From Azolla caroliniana (lineage: Eukaryota; Polypodiophyta): a DNA stretch of 64,000 bases. Shown in pieces: positions 44,401 to 55,564 of this stretch. Below the pieces are notes generated by a model. That model saw only the letters and a program-made list of their open reading frames with translations, had not been told where the DNA came from and ran no database searches. The first letter of the stretch is position 1; each line of letters begins with the position of its first letter. The stretch lies in NCBI GenBank assembly GCA_043228905.1, contig JBHGNT010000008.1, positions 18,600,001 through 18,664,000 on the forward strand, in the 5' to 3' direction. The translations under genes were made by a program, and so were the position numbers.

Positions 44401-45893
44401 CATCAGATCTTTATGATCACCTTCGAGGAAAGTATCCTGATGACAATTATTTTGCAAAATACTGGGCAAGAGTCGAGTCTGGAACAAACACCACCACACC
44501 CTCGAAGGAATACTTCCACATTGCTAACGGTCTGCTCTACCGTAATGGGAAGGTTTGTGTTCCAGATTTACCTGAGGTCAAAAAGAGAATTCTTTTTGAA
44601 TGCCATGATGCACCCTCAGCAGGGCACCCTGGAATACATCGTACACTCGTTCTCATCTCCACTCAATTTTATTGGCCTAAGATGCGTCCTGACATACATA
44701 GCTATGTGACTAAATGTCACCAATGTCAGGTTAACAAAGCCGAGCGACTTAAAGCCGCAGGACTTTTACATCCTTTGGACATTCCCAATAATAAGTGGGA
44801 AAGTATATCCATGGATTTTATTGTTAGCCTTCCTCGCACCCAAAAAGGTCATGATGCCATATGGGTTGTGGTTGACAGACTAACTAAAATGGCCAGATTT
44901 ATTGCTACTAAAACCACGGTAACAGCTCCTGAATTGGCTTACCAATTCGTTGATGAGTTATTTCGTTTTTACGGGTTACCGATGGATATCGTGAGTGACC
45001 GAGATCCGAAGTTTACTAGTGACTTCTGGACGCAAGTCTTTAAGAAGTTAGAAACCACGTTGAGCATGAGCTCCACGGATCATCCTCAATCCGATGGACA
45101 GACAGAACGAGTAAATCAAATTATTGAGGACATGCTTCGAGCATACGTTGGTGCAAAACCAACAAAATGGGAACGTTACCTCCCAATTTTGGAGTTTGCT
45201 TATAACAGCTCCAAGCATACGTCGACGGGATATAGTCCTTTTATGTTGATGTATGGATTTCAGCCACGAGCCCCGATTGATGTTAATATACATCATGATG
45301 AGTTGCGAAGTACGCAAAACTTTCTTCGGGATATGCAAGATATGTTGCATATTGCACGGGATAATATAAAAACAGCTCAAGATAGAGCGCGTTTTTATGC
45401 CGATCATCACAGGCAACCTCGTGTATTCAGCCCTGGACAAAAGGTATTTTTACGTGTACCTCACAATTCTAAGACATTGTCTACGGGTAAGTGCGCTAAG
45501 TTAGCCCCACGGTTTTGTGGACCTTTTATAGTCCTCAAACGCATTGGATCATCAGCCTATCGTCTCGCTCTTCCCGATGGTGTTGGAATCCATCCAGTCT
45601 TTCATGTAAGTCGTCTAAAAGAACTTCTAAGTTCTGGCGACAATACAGTTACAACTAAAACTCTGGTTACTTCTGAAGATTTATCTTCTAAACCACATGT
45701 ACCAGAAAGAATTCTCGATGTTAAAACAAAAAAATTACGTGCTAAGGAAATCCGAGAATTTAAAATAAAATGGATGGATAAATCAATCAAAGATGCCACA
45801 TGGGAACGCGAAACGACTCTAAGAACTAACTTCCCTAACTTTCCATTGCAAGAGTGCAATGTTTTAAAGAGGGGAAGTATGTTACGGGCATGA
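41460..45893 (+). CDS. Element O gypsy gag-pol polyprotein
   Basis: I choose the ATG at 41460 ([12 protein letters not shown], 1477 residues) because the frame above it, although open from an ATG at 41370, reads like leader. Gag ([33 protein letters not shown]) runs to about 260. A zinc knuckle [14 protein letters not shown] lies near 280, protease [14 protein letters not shown] near 357, RT with [14 protein letters not shown] and [11 protein letters not shown] near 705, RNase [15 protein letters not shown] near 855, and the integrase zinc finger ([14 protein letters not shown]) near 1050-1090. The D-D-E core ([33 protein letters not shown]) and a chromodomain-like tail ([21 protein letters not shown]) near 1420-1460 follow. 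No break is seen. The stop lies 12 bases inside the 3' LTR. Confidence 0.96.
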   Translation: MAQNNDPMPSAQAERPQGNPPGTMSIEAYILQVQHFLSSTAQQLTEFRQSQSALEARVISLQNEINRPDERQGEPSFVVKPFTGDKKERTEEAICTWLGRWESHFELYPTPDSTKIAYVGRELGGKAAAWWRGLRTLGRLPETWTDFVTVFKGQFLQPPSRTEAAQALMNLSSRKFSSLEDYVHHARTQIQKSGLEGDNWLIACFVNGIPNSDYHWIVHDKDPKSFEEAVEIVLRYQRTSKKDHNKPNEAPGTKQSQFVGKRKTPNEFMDRDYKRQHPFCVFCKKKVHTKEQCRKLQRKEHDAKPKATDHKGQIPNVLQVYTHHLSNCQCSFPHYVLGPNDLLRANGYINGSPVQFLFDSGSSHNFVNDRLVQIWGIQPTVSDHTYTVHLADGRVQHINGAIHSLGISIDTYIEEVDFHVMNLSTTDVILGYPWFYNKSSSLFIDWVRHSISFVLNDCTHFIQCVTKQSLSIVSSCPSISELSCSTLFYCVLDPDIHVYNIDNVSGQLTYFEQKQLDEIVNDFRDVFPSELPDGLPPKRNIDHRIDIVPGIAPISIPPYRLSRSEEDEVAKQLKDYLRMGYIRYSKSPWGAPVLLVKKKEGTWRMCINYRRLNKVTIKNSYPLPRADDLIDRLQGARYFTKLDLRTGYHQIRISEDDVPKTAFRTRYGHYEFLVMPFGLTNAPATFQQEMNDIFREQLGKFVVIFLDDILVYSRTLQEHARHVRFVLQILRDKQFYAKISKCEFFKKSITYLGHLITERGVEIDPSRIEKIKLWPTLRNIREVRSFLGFVGFLRKSLRNYSQLTTPFTDLLKGQTRKSTKPIVWNATLDLAFKELKDLVCKAPSLLLPDPSKPFEVETDASDYAIGAVLYQDGKPIAFESKKLDSAQCRYTVQEKELFAVIHALKTWRHYLYGNRFVVTTDHESLKYFCDQQDLKGRKARWADLIQDFDFSIRYRKGSMNTVADALSRIREVNMLSFTEITSDLYDHLRGKYPDDNYFAKYWARVESGTNTTTPSKEYFHIANGLLYRNGKVCVPDLPEVKKRILFECHDAPSAGHPGIHRTLVLISTQFYWPKMRPDIHSYVTKCHQCQVNKAERLKAAGLLHPLDIPNNKWESISMDFIVSLPRTQKGHDAIWVVVDRLTKMARFIATKTTVTAPELAYQFVDELFRFYGLPMDIVSDRDPKFTSDFWTQVFKKLETTLSMSSTDHPQSDGQTERVNQIIEDMLRAYVGAKPTKWERYLPILEFAYNSSKHTSTGYSPFMLMYGFQPRAPIDVNIHHDELRSTQNFLRDMQDMLHIARDNIKTAQDRARFYADHHRQPRVFSPGQKVFLRVPHNSKTLSTGKCAKLAPRFCGPFIVLKRIGSSAYRLALPDGVGIHPVFHVSRLKELLSSGDNTVTTKTLVTSEDLSSKPHVPERILDVKTKKLRAKEIREFKIKWMDKSIKDATWERETTLRTNFPNFPLQECNVLKRGSMLRA

Positions 45894-46345
45894 CCATATA
45901 ATATCCCGTGGTGAGAATTGTCGTAGTATTCTATACACGTGGATAAGTGTGAGGGTTAAACAAAGAGTCTAAAGAAGGGGAGGATTACTTTTAATCCTCG
46001 GGATTGAGACAACCCATGAGGCCAAGTGTGAACATGGCTGGGGGCCTTGAGAATTACTATAAATAAGAGGCCTAGCTACCCTCATTTGGGGCATGCATTG
46101 ACTACGTCGAGACTCTGTCCATGAGTGGAACGACTCTTGTAGCAAGCGCGCTATCGTCCAGGTACGACTCGACGCCAAGGCGGTGGTATGGGACGCCGAT
46201 CGAGGCTCGAGTCCGTCTCGATCCCTTCGCTCGGGGGTGGTCGGGTGGATCAGCACCCTTCTTTCTCTCTTTTCTCTCTATTCTTTCTAGATCTATCATT
46301 GATATATCCTTATTTTATGCTTACTTTAGTACCTAATCTCTAATA
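45880..46345 (+). repeat. Element O 3' LTR
   Basis: The same 466 bp as the 5' copy, with small differences such as CATGAGGCC for CATGGGGCC and GTCCATGAG for GTCCGTGAG. The polyprotein stop TGA is at 45891-45893. Confidence 0.94.
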
Positions 46346-46350
46346 CACGG

Positions 46351-46716
46351 GCTCGTCGCGCCGAGCGGGGTCTTGCGCAGGAGATGAGCTGAAGCAAACC
46401 CTAAGCGAACACGAAGGAGAAGAAGAAGAAGAAGAAACTAACTCTAAACCTAACGGTATACCCTCTAATGCAAAATGGGCAACCCTTTCACAAAGGGCGT
46501 TCCCTTCCTTTTATAGAACAAGGAAAGGGATGTGTTTCAATGTGGGACAAATCCCAACTTACATGGGATCGTCTGCCCCGACTTGACTACTCTTCGGCGC
46601 CATAAAGGCGCCCTCGATATTCACACTAAATGTACATGGGTGCGTACACACGCTGCACCCCGCCGATGTAGCCAATGTTTCCCGGTTTCCGCCTCTGGCC
46701 GAAATTCTTCACGACA
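46351..46716 (-). repeat. Element N 3' LTR, inner part
   Basis: This resumes GCTCGTCGCGCCGAGCGGGG after the CACGG repeat and ends TTCACGACA. Minus-strand TATA-like CTATAAAAGG near 46505-46515. It corresponds to 50699-51064. Confidence 0.9.
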
Positions 46717-49476
46717 TCCGCCCCCACCTAACTGCACGTCCACTGGTACGTGCCAAATCTGGTTGAAGGGTGAGAGATTTCGACCGGCGAGAAACCGGTC
46801 TTCCGTGATCCGCATCCCGGCTCGCTGCCGGTTCGATCCGTCGGCTTCGATTCTTCCTCTGCGCTTGCCTCCCCGTAGGCTCGTTCGACCCGTCGATGGG
46901 TCCTCTGCCGCGATCCCCATAGTATGCGTACTTCCGCTGGCCCTTGTTCGGCCGTATGAACGCCTCGCTTCCCGTCGTATGCCCGATGTCCTCCGTTTGA
47001 GGAACGCCCGTAGCGGCCCGCTTGGCCTCCGTTGATCATTCGCGTCGTCTTGATTGCCGTCCCATGTCGTTTCGCGTTGCCCTCGTCCTCTCGCCGCCAC
47101 CTTCCTTCTCCATGGTCTTACATCGCCGCGTCGGCTCGAACAGCCATGGTCTCCAGAACGGTGTGGAGGATCCCTTTCCGGCCTTCTCCGCGCTCGCCTT
47201 TCCGCTCCGGCACCTCCGTGTACCACATACCCTCGTCCGTTGTTTGGCACCGCCTGTGCCGTACTCCGGTTCATTGCACGCCTTGTCGGCCCCCTTCCCG
47301 GCCAGATCACGCACCGCCACTCACCCGCATACCGGTGTCCTTTGCATCCGAGGAACACCCCGTAGTAGCCCGCTTGGCCCTTCCCGTCTTCGTGCTGCTA
47401 CAATAGGTCCTGAGTCTTCCGCTTGCCGTCGTCCCCTCGCCCCACCTGCTTGTCACCCCGGGCTTGCCGTGTCAGTCTTCGCTACTTCGACGTAGCTGCC
47501 GAGACCTACGAAGCGAGTGTGGAGGATCCTCCTACGGCCTCTCTTGCCATCCCTTGACTCCGACCCTGTGCAGTCCACTAGGCACTTGTCACCTTGTCCC
47601 CGGCACCTTTCTTGTGCCGTCTTCCGCTTCCTTTGTTCGGCCCTTCCCGCGCCAAACACCGTCTCGTAGTCACGCTTCGATCCGGCCCGCGATGGCCACT
47701 TGCGAGACTCTTGTTCTGTCCAAGGTGTGCCTTTCCGGCCTGACACACCTCCCCGTGTTTTCCGCGTAGCCGGGTCCCGTTTCCCGCCGCCACCTTCCTT
47801 CTCCCTCGGTCTTACGTTGCCACGTTGGCCGAACAGCCAGGGTCTCCGGTTCGGTGTGGGGATCCCGTAGGACCGGACTCCGTTTCTATGCTTGCCGAAA
47901 TTCGGGTGTCTTTTGTTTGAGTCCCTCCCGGACTCTCCTCGTGTCTTCCGCGTAGTCGGGTCCCGTTTCCCGCCGCCACCTTCCTTCTCCCTCAGTCTTA
48001 CATTGCCACGTTGGCCGAACAGTCGGGGTCTCCGGTTTGGTGTGGGGATCCCGTAGGACCGGACTTCCTTACACCCATAGCCTTCGTCACCTCGCCGCCA
48101 CCGTCAGTATCTTGGTCTTACGTCGACCGCATTGCCGACTGCCGAAGTCTCTAGAACCGGTGTGAAGGATCCTCCGTAGGCCACCCATCCATAGCCTTTG
48201 CCCTCGTCACCTCGCCGCCACCGTCAGTATCTTGGTCTTACGTCGACCGCATTGCCGACTGCCGAAGTCTCTAGAACCGGTGTGAAGGATCCTCCGTAGG
48301 CCGCCGATCCGTAGCCCTTGCCTTCGTCACCTCGCCGCCACCGTCAGTATCTTGGTCTTACGTCGACCGCGTTGCCGACTGCCGAAGTCTCTAGAACCGG
48401 TGTGAAGGATCCTCCGTAGGCCGCCGATCTGTCTTCCCGGCCCTGTCTCGGGTCGTCCTTTTCCGCATGCCGAGAGGGCGGTTTACTCCGCACCCTCTCC
48501 CGTGGTACCGACGTACCGTGTCCTCGGCCTCTTCGTAGGCCTGCTCTCTTCCTCCCTCCCGGAATGGTCATCTAGGAGTCCGCTCCGCCCGGTTCTCGTC
48601 CAGGTCCGTTCGTCCTTCTCCGGATTGCCGAGTCCCGTTCTCCTGTCGCCACCGATCTCTCTTATAGGACTCACACCGGCACTCGAGCCTGCAGCCGGAT
48701 CGGTGTAAGGAATCCCATAGGACCGGCTTTCATTCTCATTCCAAATCTCGACCTTCGCCCGGTCGGTCTTTCTCCCCATGTAAAAGAGGGCGGCTCGTCT
48801 CGCACCCCCTTCCGTATCAGCACTTTCATGCCGAATCCGGCCCCGATCGAACGATCCACGACCGGATTACGCTCCACCCGTATCGGAATGCCGATCTCCT
48901 CGTGCCGCGTCCGTCCTCGGCCTCCTCGCAGGTCGTTTCCCATCCGACTTCGTTGGCATCGTGCCAGGACTCCTTGGTACCGCCATCCATCTCCTCGGTC
49001 TTGCATGGGCATACGGGCCCGAATGCCAAGTTCTCCGGAATCGGGTCCGTGGGCTTTCGTCCGCTCCTTCTCCGTATCGTCTCGCCGGTGATTCTTGGTC
49101 TATCGCCGCCGCCTTCCTCCGCTTGGGACTCACGTGGGCACTCAGGCCCGACTGTCATCGTCTCGGGAGCAAGTGTGGGAAGACACAAAGAATCGCCCGT
49201 CCGTTTTACGCCCTTGTCCGTAGCCACCGACTCTTCGTGGTCGGCGGTCGTCTTCTTACCGATCGCGCAAGCCCCGTCTGGGCTTGCTTCTCCAATGACC
49301 GGGATCTCGGGATGACACGCCCAAAACCGTTGGTCCCAACGTTCCAGTTCCGCGATGTGTATCTCGGCCTCGTCCTTGGCCGTTCTATCTCCGCAAGTCG
49401 AGAGGGCGTTTCGTTCCGCACCCTCTCCCGTGGTACCGTCGTACCGATCTTCCGCCGTCGCGTGGGGCAAGTCCGT
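46717..49476 (-). repeat. Element N interior: degenerate tandem repeat array, noncoding
   Basis: GC-rich DNA in which one motif chain recurs: GCCGCCACC, then GGTCTTAC, then a GGTGTG-GGATCC-TAGG core. Cores are visible near 47159, 47515, 47850, 48038, 48158, 48278, 48398 and 48700. Three nearly identical units of 120 bp lie at about 48070-48440, and two of about 117 bp at 47766-47882 and 47954-48070. Open frames on both strands are Arg- or Pro-rich and follow the repeat, so I do not call genes. PPT-like AGGTGGGGGCGGA is at 46717-46729. Confidence 0.75.
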
Positions 49477-50265
49477 CTACTCAGTCTCGGCTTGCAGCCT
49501 CCGTCTTTCCTCTTCTTCGAGCATCGCCTCAAGAGCTGCATACGCCTCCACAATCCTAGCCCCAACGCCGACCCTTGCCGACTCTCTTTGTCGTTCGGCC
49601 TCTTCCCGTTGTGATGGCACGCCGTCGCATCCCTTCCTCTTAGCCTTCTCGGCTCGCTCATCATCTAGCCGTTGGCACACCCTTCCGACCTTCGACCAAT
49701 CCTCCGTAAGCCCATTCACTCCATCATCGTCTTCGAGCTCAATCCCGATGGCCTCCCGTTCTACTCGGTCGATCGACCTGACGAACAATAGGACCTTGTC
49801 CGCCCCCACCAAACCTTGTTCCCACTCTGGGAGCCGAGCAAGCCGTCGCTCAAACTCTCGGAACGCCTTCGTCGTGCCCTGGTGGTTCTTTGCCGATGCT
49901 ACCCATTGGTCGAAGTCGTGCTGTCCCCGGCTCTTCCGCCGTCCTCTGTATGCCTTCAGGAGCGCCTCTTCGAAGGCCTCCCACGAACTATGAGCCTCAC
50001 GGAGCTCCTTTACTTCCGCATGCATCCGGACAGCTACGACCCGGCAGAAGAACTCCAGCCTCAACACCTCGTCTACGCCACGCTCCTCCATTTCCGCGTT
50101 GTAGGCTTCCAAGTAAGATGGGACTTTGTCCCCGTTGAAACGGCCGACTCTTTCGACCACTCGCTCAACCGCTTGTTGCGCTGCTTCTCGCCTCATCACC
50201 ACTCGTGCCGACTCCAACACCACTTCGGCCACCATCTCCGCAAGGTCGTCGTCTTCCGACTCCAT
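49477..50265 (-). CDS. Element N gag-like protein
   Basis: An open frame of 262 codons starting just inside the PBS. It aligns by eye with gag of A and B: FNGDKVPSYLEAYNAEMEER, then RMHAEVKELREAHSSWEAFE, then GIELEDDDGVNGLTEDW and VCQRLDDER. No CCHC knuckle or protease follows. It ends in a charged, probably coiled-coil tail (LEAMLEEEERRRLQAE). It could form or join particles and help package its own RNA; this is inferred from the family. The intact frame in an element without pol hints at selection or youth. Confidence 0.8.
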   Translation of the reverse strand: MESEDDDLAEMVAEVVLESARVVMRREAAQQAVERVVERVGRFNGDKVPSYLEAYNAEMEERGVDEVLRLEFFCRVVAVRMHAEVKELREAHSSWEAFEEALLKAYRGRRKSRGQHDFDQWVASAKNHQGTTKAFREFERRLARLPEWEQGLVGADKVLLFVRSIDRVEREAIGIELEDDDGVNGLTEDWSKVGRVCQRLDDERAEKAKRKGCDGVPSQREEAERQRESARVGVGARIVEAYAALEAMLEEEERRRLQAETE

Positions 50266-50280
50266 CCTCCCTTGCCGCCT

Positions 50281-50298
50281 TTCACGTCGGGTTCACCA
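50281..50298 (-). other. Primer-binding site of N
   Basis: Minus strand TGGTGAACCCGACGTGAA, identical to that of B, four bases from the 5' LTR. Confidence 0.8.
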
Positions 50299-50302
50299 AA
50301 GA

Positions 50303-51064
50303 TGTCGCGTTGTTACGCGCGTGCGTGGAGAAAGGCGCGACCATGGGGGTCTTGGACTAGGGAGTAATGGAGCGTGGAAAGTCGTGCTTCACCGTTCCAG
50401 GGGCATCCCAGAAGAACACAGGAAGCGACCGAAGGGAGAGAGAGAGAGAGAGAGAGCGCTTAACACCGACTCACGCACACGCACGCACACACACACACAT
50501 GCCGACCCGACTCACGCCCTCATGTACAGGAAATGCAGGAAAAGGGGAAGCACCCGACACCAACAGAGATGCGAATATACACAGACAGACGCAAATGTAT
50601 ATATATATAAACAAAAGAATACATTCCCGGCTTTGAGCCGTTCCAAGGTAGGTTACAATAGTCGTCAGCTGCCAAGCCGCCGGTCGGGGAGCTCACGGGC
50701 TCGTCGCGTCGAGCGGGGTCTTGCGCAGGAGATGAGTTGAAGCAAACCCTAAGCGAACACGAAGGAGAAGAAGAAGAAGAAGAAACTAACTCTAAACCTA
50801 ACAGTATACCCTCTAATGCAAAATGGGCAACCCTTTCACAAAGGGCGTTCCCTTCCTTTTATAGAACAAGGAAAGGGATGCGTTTCAATGTGGGACAAAT
50901 CCCAACTTACATGGGATCGTCTGCCCCGACTTGACTACTCTTCGGCGCCATAAAGGCGCCCTCGATATTCACACTAAATGTACATGGGTGCGTACACACG
51001 CTGCACCCCGTCGATGTAGCCAATGTTTCCCGGTTTCTGCCTCTGGCCGAAATTCTTCACGACA
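50303..51064 (-). repeat. Element N 5' LTR
   Basis: 762 bp, TGTCGCG to CACGACA, with minus-strand TATA-like CTATAAAAGG near 50850-50860, a GA run at 50437-50456 and CA runs. The joined 3' LTR is about the same length, and differences are few. Confidence 0.92.
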
Positions 51065-51198
51065 ACGTAGCACGGCTAGACTACGCAACACGCAATAAGA
51101 AGCGTAAAGCAATAAAGCCGGAATCCGATTCCTTAAATCAATGTACTCTGAAGACCGAAACAACTTTTCGACAGATGGAAGTTGTGTTCGAAGGGGCG
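51065..51198 (+). other. Element J tail: stop codon and PPT
   Basis: ACGTAG resumes J after N, so the TAG at 51068-51070 closes the J polyprotein frame. About 120 noncoding bases follow, then GAAGGGGCG before the 3' LTR at 51199. Confidence 0.75.
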
Positions 51199-51494
51199 TG
51201 TTGAGAATCGAACTCAACTTCCCATAGATAGGTTTCACACTAGCTCATGGACATACCAGGTTAGTTTTGTAAATAGTAGAAAGGGCACTTGCCCTAGCTC
51301 AGTTGGTATTTAAACCAACCCCTTGTAACTTAGTTGTTGTTGGATGTCTTATGCTTTGATGTAATTTTGGTCAATATACAGTTTTTCTATCTTTGTCTTA
51401 AGAGCTCTCTCTCTCTCACTTTGTCTTGAGACACACACACACTCACTCATCTTCCGCTGCATTACAACCACTCTTGCCTCCTCATTTCTTTACA
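51199..51494 (+). repeat. Element J 3' LTR
   Basis: 296 bp with the tRNA-like stretch CCCTAGCTCAGTTGGTATTT at 51292-51311. Small changes from the 5' copy include CATGC/CAGGT and an extra A in the CT-run region. Followed by GTAGC. Confidence 0.92.
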
Positions 51495-52832
51495 GTAGCT
51501 AAGAGAGCACCGCAAGCATTGTTCCAAGATTTGGTTAACACGCTCCCTTTGTCCATCGGTTTGCAGATGATAGGTGGAAGATAGATTCACAATACAATCG
51601 AAGGTTTGCAGAAGGCGTCGCCAGAAATTGGAAACAAATTGTGATCCTCGATCAGAAGTGATATCGTCTGGGAGTCCATGTAGTCGAACCACATTTTTTA
51701 AAAACAAATCAGTTTTCTCCTCCCCAGTAATGGTTTTGGCACATGGAGAAAAATGAGCCATCTTGGTGAAGCGATCAACCATGACGAATACCAAATCATA
51801 GCCACCAACAAAAGGAAGGTCAGTGATGAAATCCATGGAAAGAGAGGCCCAAGGCCGTTTGGGGATTGGGAGAGGGTGAAGGAGACCATATGGTCAATGA
51901 TGAGATGCTTTAGAGCGAGCACAAACATCGCATGATTTAACGAATTCCTTGACCAATTTCCATGGATGTGGCCACCAATACCCCCGAGATATCAACTCCA
52001 AGGTTTTCGCAACGCCAAAATGACCAAGAAGTGGATCATCGTGACACTCGTGAAGCACCCTGGTTCGACAGGGACCTTCTGGGACATACTAAAGATTATC
52101 CTGAATTGTAAAACAAGCTAAATCAGGCCTTTTGGGTTCGTGTGAGGGGTTTGTGATACTTGCCTTGACCTCTATGGCGAACTTGTCAGTCGTAGTGGCT
52201 TTTGCTATTTGCTTGAGCAAAGAGTCATCCCGAAGCAAGCAAGTTGCGAAGTTGTAGAATTGGTCACGCTTGAACAAACTCTGGGACTCGGAACATAGGC
52301 TTCATCCTCCGGAGTGAGCTCGAACTCAGACCGACTAGAAAAGACATCGGTCGTCGTGTGTTGAGCGCCGGGTCGAAAGATTATCTCAAAATCATACTCT
52401 GCCAAGAAGGTTGACCATCACGCCTGTCTACGATTTAAGGTTCGTGTGGTAGAAAAGTATATTAGATTTTTGTGATCGGTAATCACTTGTATACGGTGTT
52501 GCACCTTAGCTAAATAGGGTCTCCATTATTCAAAAGAAGCAATAATAGCGAGAAGCTCCTTGTCGTACATGGGGTAGTTGATTTCTGGGGCCGTGAATTT
52601 GCGGCAGTAGTAAGCCATCGGGTGAAGCACACCGACCTCATCTGGCTGGGAGAGGATTGCCCCAATGGTGAAATTGGAAGCATCCGTTTCAACTTGAAAG
52701 GGCTTAGTGGGGTCAGGATGTAAGAGGACAGGTGCCATAGTAAAGGCTTCTTTCAGCAAGTCGAACGCCTTTTGTGCAACTGTTGTCCATTCGAAAGTCA
52801 AGTCTTGGCAAGTGGGAGAAGGTGAACAAATT
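51495..52832 (-). pseudogene. Element H RNase H and integrase (5' portion)
   Basis: Minus strand from right to left: RT/RNase H junction LTFEWTTVAQKAFDLLKEAF, RNase H VETDASNFTIGAILSQ and YDKELLAII, then after stops EYDFEIIFRPGAQHTTTD. Integrase has the core MDFITDLPFVGGYDLVFVMV, SDRGSQFVSNFW and a Gly-Gln-Arg-Glu stretch in place of GQTE, then the H/J joint. Gag, protease and most of RT are absent: the 5' LTR abuts RNase H at 52833. With 26282-27018 this makes an internally deleted chromovirus. Confidence 0.85.
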
Positions 52833-53321
52833 GTCACGAAAGGGTGGAATGAGGCTAAGTACTAAGAGAGAGCGAGAGCATAAGCAAGATCACAAGATTG
52901 TCACAGACAAGTGGACGAGGCTCAATATTAAGAGATAACGGGAGAGAGAGCTAGACAAAAGAACAAGCAAGAGAGAGAGAAAATAGACAAATGAACAAGA
53001 AATGAAGTATGCTTTCATAACTGGTGTTGTTCACCTTGATTGTAATCAAGGTGCACCCCAGTATTTATACAAGAATGTGGAGGTATGCATGAAAGCTAGA
53101 AGACTTCTAGAGAGTGCATGGAAACTTCTAGAAGTGCATGAAGATGCATTCTCTAGAAGGTTCTTGAAAGTTCTAGTGATCAATCTATAATGGAATAAGT
53201 TGAATCTTATACAATACAATAATGCATAGATGGATGTAGCTCAACTAGTAAGGTTGCCCAATAAGACCAGAAGGTCATGGGTTCAACCCCCACCATTCCA
53301 TGTGGCATCCTGTTTATGACA
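52833..53321 (-). repeat. Element H 5' LTR with tRNA-like segment
   Basis: 489 bp with ends TGTCA and TGACA. Minus-strand TATA-like TTGTATAAATAC near 53052-53065. At 53226-53300 the segment GATGTAGCTCAACTAGTAAGG to GGGTTCAACCC (53279-53289) looks like a tRNA A and B box pair. The fragment at 26194-26281 matches its outer end. Confidence 0.85.
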
Positions 53322-53985
53322 CAAAGTACCAATTCAATTGTCGAAGGGCACCACAATTGTTTGGCACGTACCCGCACTGAAAATGAGTCTAGTCTCCATC
53401 GGTATGTTAGCCGAAGGCGGGTACATAATGATTATGAGCGAGTTGACATGGATAATCAACCATGGAAACCTAAAAATTAGAAGCGGACACAAGTACAACA
53501 ACTTCTATCAAATGATGGCAATCAATCCAAAAGGGGTCGTGAACATAGTCGAAAAGACTGACCCGAACCTATAGCATGGTCGACTCGGCCATATGTCTCA
53601 AGCCGACCTGGATCGGCTGATTGCGGTTGATCAGGATACAGAGTGAAGACACCCGATCCAACAATGGAGGGGAATACACCTCCTGAGCCTTCAAACAGTA
53701 CCTGTCTCACAAGGGGATCCGGCACCAAAAAACCATTCCATACACACCCATGCACAATGGAGTGGCAGAACAGATCAACCGAACAATCCAAGAGAGGGTG
53801 ACGACAATGCTCCAGCAAGCCGGACTAAAGCTGGAGTTTTGGGCCGAAGCATTGTAGACGGTAGTATATATGATCAATCTATCGTCGTCGAAAGCAATCA
53901 GGCTCGAAGTGCCATAGGCCCTATGGTCAGGCAAACAACCGACCTATGACAGGCTCCGTATATATGAAAGGCTCCATTTCAACTA
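53322..53985 (+). pseudogene. Element P: Copia pre-integrase and integrase scrap
   Basis: Copia motifs spread over frames: ALKMSLVSIGMLAEGGYI, KIRSGHKYNNFYQMM, GRLGHMSQADLDRLIA, then integrase C-terminal motifs near 53725-53840 (KKPFHTHPCTMEWQ-type frame in the DNA, with NRTIQERVTTMLQQ). Several stops and shifts are present and both ends are truncated. It is not the missing part of G, because the regions overlap in part. Confidence 0.75.
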
Positions 53986-54169
53986 TCAAAAACCGCGGTT
54001 TAAACGATTTTTATTTTTAGTTTTTTTAATTTTAAAAAATTGTTTTTAAACAATCTTTTCATTTTTAGACCTTATTCTCACATTCTAGGAACATCTTTAA
54101 ATTTTTAAATTTTTTAAATTTTTAAAAAACGAAATATTATAAATATTAAAAATTTAAAAATTTAAAAAT
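53986..54169. other. AT-rich stretch, nothing recognised
   Basis: Runs of T/A with AAATTTTTAAA-type words, and CCGCGGTTTAAACG at the start. It could be the end of the repeat that follows. Confidence 0.5.
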
Positions 54170-55084
54170 TGACCTATGTTGAAAACCGAAACCGAACCAC
54201 AAAACCGTGGTTTTTACAGTTTAATGGTTTAACGGTTTGGGAAAGGTATAACGGTTTCGTGGTTCGGTTCGGTTCAGGTTTCAAAAATTTTAAACGGTTT
54301 GGTTTGGACCCTCTCAAACCGAACCGAACCGTCGCAGATTGTTATTAGTTAGCTTCTTAGTTCTTACTCAATTTATAGTTGATACAAAGGTACCCATTTG
54401 GGTTGGCTTAGCTAAAAAGGGTTGTGCTAAAAGGGTGGGTCAGCTTAGGTACATGCATCTTAAAAATGGTGTGCATCATGCACACCACAATATATGTACA
54501 TGTATATCTGTCTGTATAGGTATATGTATATGTATATGTACATGTATATGTGTATGTATATGTATTATAAATATTAAAAAATTAAAAATTAAAAAATTGA
54601 CCTATGTTGAAAACCGAAACCGAACCACGAAACCGTGGTTTTTACGGTTTAATGGTTTAACGGTTTGGGAAATGTTTAACAGTTCGGTTTAACGGTTTCG
54701 TGGTTCGGTTCGGTTCAGGTTTCAAAAATTTTAAACGGTTTGGTTTGGACCCTCTCAAACCGAACCGAACCGTCGCCGATTGTTATTAGTTAGCTTCTTA
54801 GTTCTTACTCAATTTATACTTGATACAAAGGTAACGGTTCGGTTTAACGGTTTCGTGGTTCGGTTCGGTTCAGGTTTCAAAATTTTTAAACGGTTTGGTT
54901 TGGACCCTCTCAAACCGAACCGAACCGTCGCCGATTGTTATTAGTTAGCTTCTTAGTTCTTACTCAATTTATACTTGATACAAAGGTACCCCATTTGGGC
55001 CGGCTTAGCTAAAAAGGGTTGTGCTAAAAGGGTGGGTCAGCTTAGGTACATGAATCTTAAAAATGGTGTGCATCATGCACACCA
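54170..55084 (+). repeat. AACCGAACC-rich segment in about three tandem copies
   Basis: Copies begin near 54172, 54599 and 54833. All share GTGGTTCGGTTCGGTTCAGG, GACCCTCTCAAACCGAACCG, TTAGTTAGCTTCTTAGTTCT and GATACAAAGGTA. The first and third go on with GGGTTGTGCTAAAAGGG, GTGCATCATGCACACC and ATATGTACATG. The second is a shorter inner copy. Its rich AACCG words recall the hAT-like MITE at 61686, but I see no clear terminal repeats. Confidence 0.75.
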
Positions 55085-55229
55085 CAATATATGTACATAT
55101 ATATCTGTCACAATATATGTACATGTATATCTGTCTGTATAGGTATATGTATATGTATATGTACATGTATATCTGTATGTATAGGTATATGTGTATGTAC
55201 ATGTATATCTGTATGTATAGGTATATGTG

Positions 55230-55282
<53 letters not shown>

Positions 55283-55500
55283 CTATGTGTATGTCTATGT
55301 ACATATATGTATATCATAGATGTAGATGTATATGTATACGTGTATGTAGATGTAGATGTAGATGTATAGGTATATGTGTATGTATATGTATATGTATATG
55401 TATATATGTATATGTCTATGTACATATATGTATATCATAGATGTAGATGTAGATGTATATGTATACGTGTATGTAGATGTAGATGTAGATGTATATGTAG

Positions 55501-55564
<64 letters not shown>

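Larger units (their letters stand above)
39296..46345 (+). mobile_element. Element O: intact chromodomain-like Ty3/gypsy element
   Basis: Two 466-bp LTRs (39296-39761, 45880-46345) differ at about two positions, with CACGG at 39291-39295 and 46346-46350. PBS TGGTATCAGAGCC at 39764-39776, a 1.7-kb leader, a single long polyprotein and the PPT at 45866-45879. The ends are TGTTAC and CTAATA, so the LTR closes in TA and not CA. It looks recent and possibly autonomous. Confidence 0.95.
38894..51064 (-). mobile_element. Element N: gag-only relative of B, split by O
   Basis: 3' LTR on the left (38894-39295 and 46351-46716, with O between), PPT 46717-46730, a repeat-rich noncoding interior, gag at 49477-50265, PBS 50281-50298, 5' LTR 50303-51064. 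Flanked by ACGT at 38890-38893 and 51065-51068. There is no protease, RT or integrase, so it would depend on proteins of a relative such as B or C. Confidence 0.9.
27019..51494 (+). mobile_element. Element J: Ty1/Copia element carrying K, L, M, N and O
   Basis: 5' LTR 27019-27311, 3' LTR 51199-51494, flanked by GTAGC at 27014-27018 and 51495-51499. It sits in the integrase of H. J's own sequence is about 27019-29713, 35031-35263, 36871-38893 and 51065-51494; the rest is later insertions. Nonsense codons, a frame change and a host-gene fragment in RT make it non-autonomous. Confidence 0.93.

Noticed and set aside
46621-49470. Many Arg-, Pro- or Ser-rich open frames, up to 245 codons
   Set aside because: They lie in the GC-rich repeat array of N on both strands at once, with no conserved domain.
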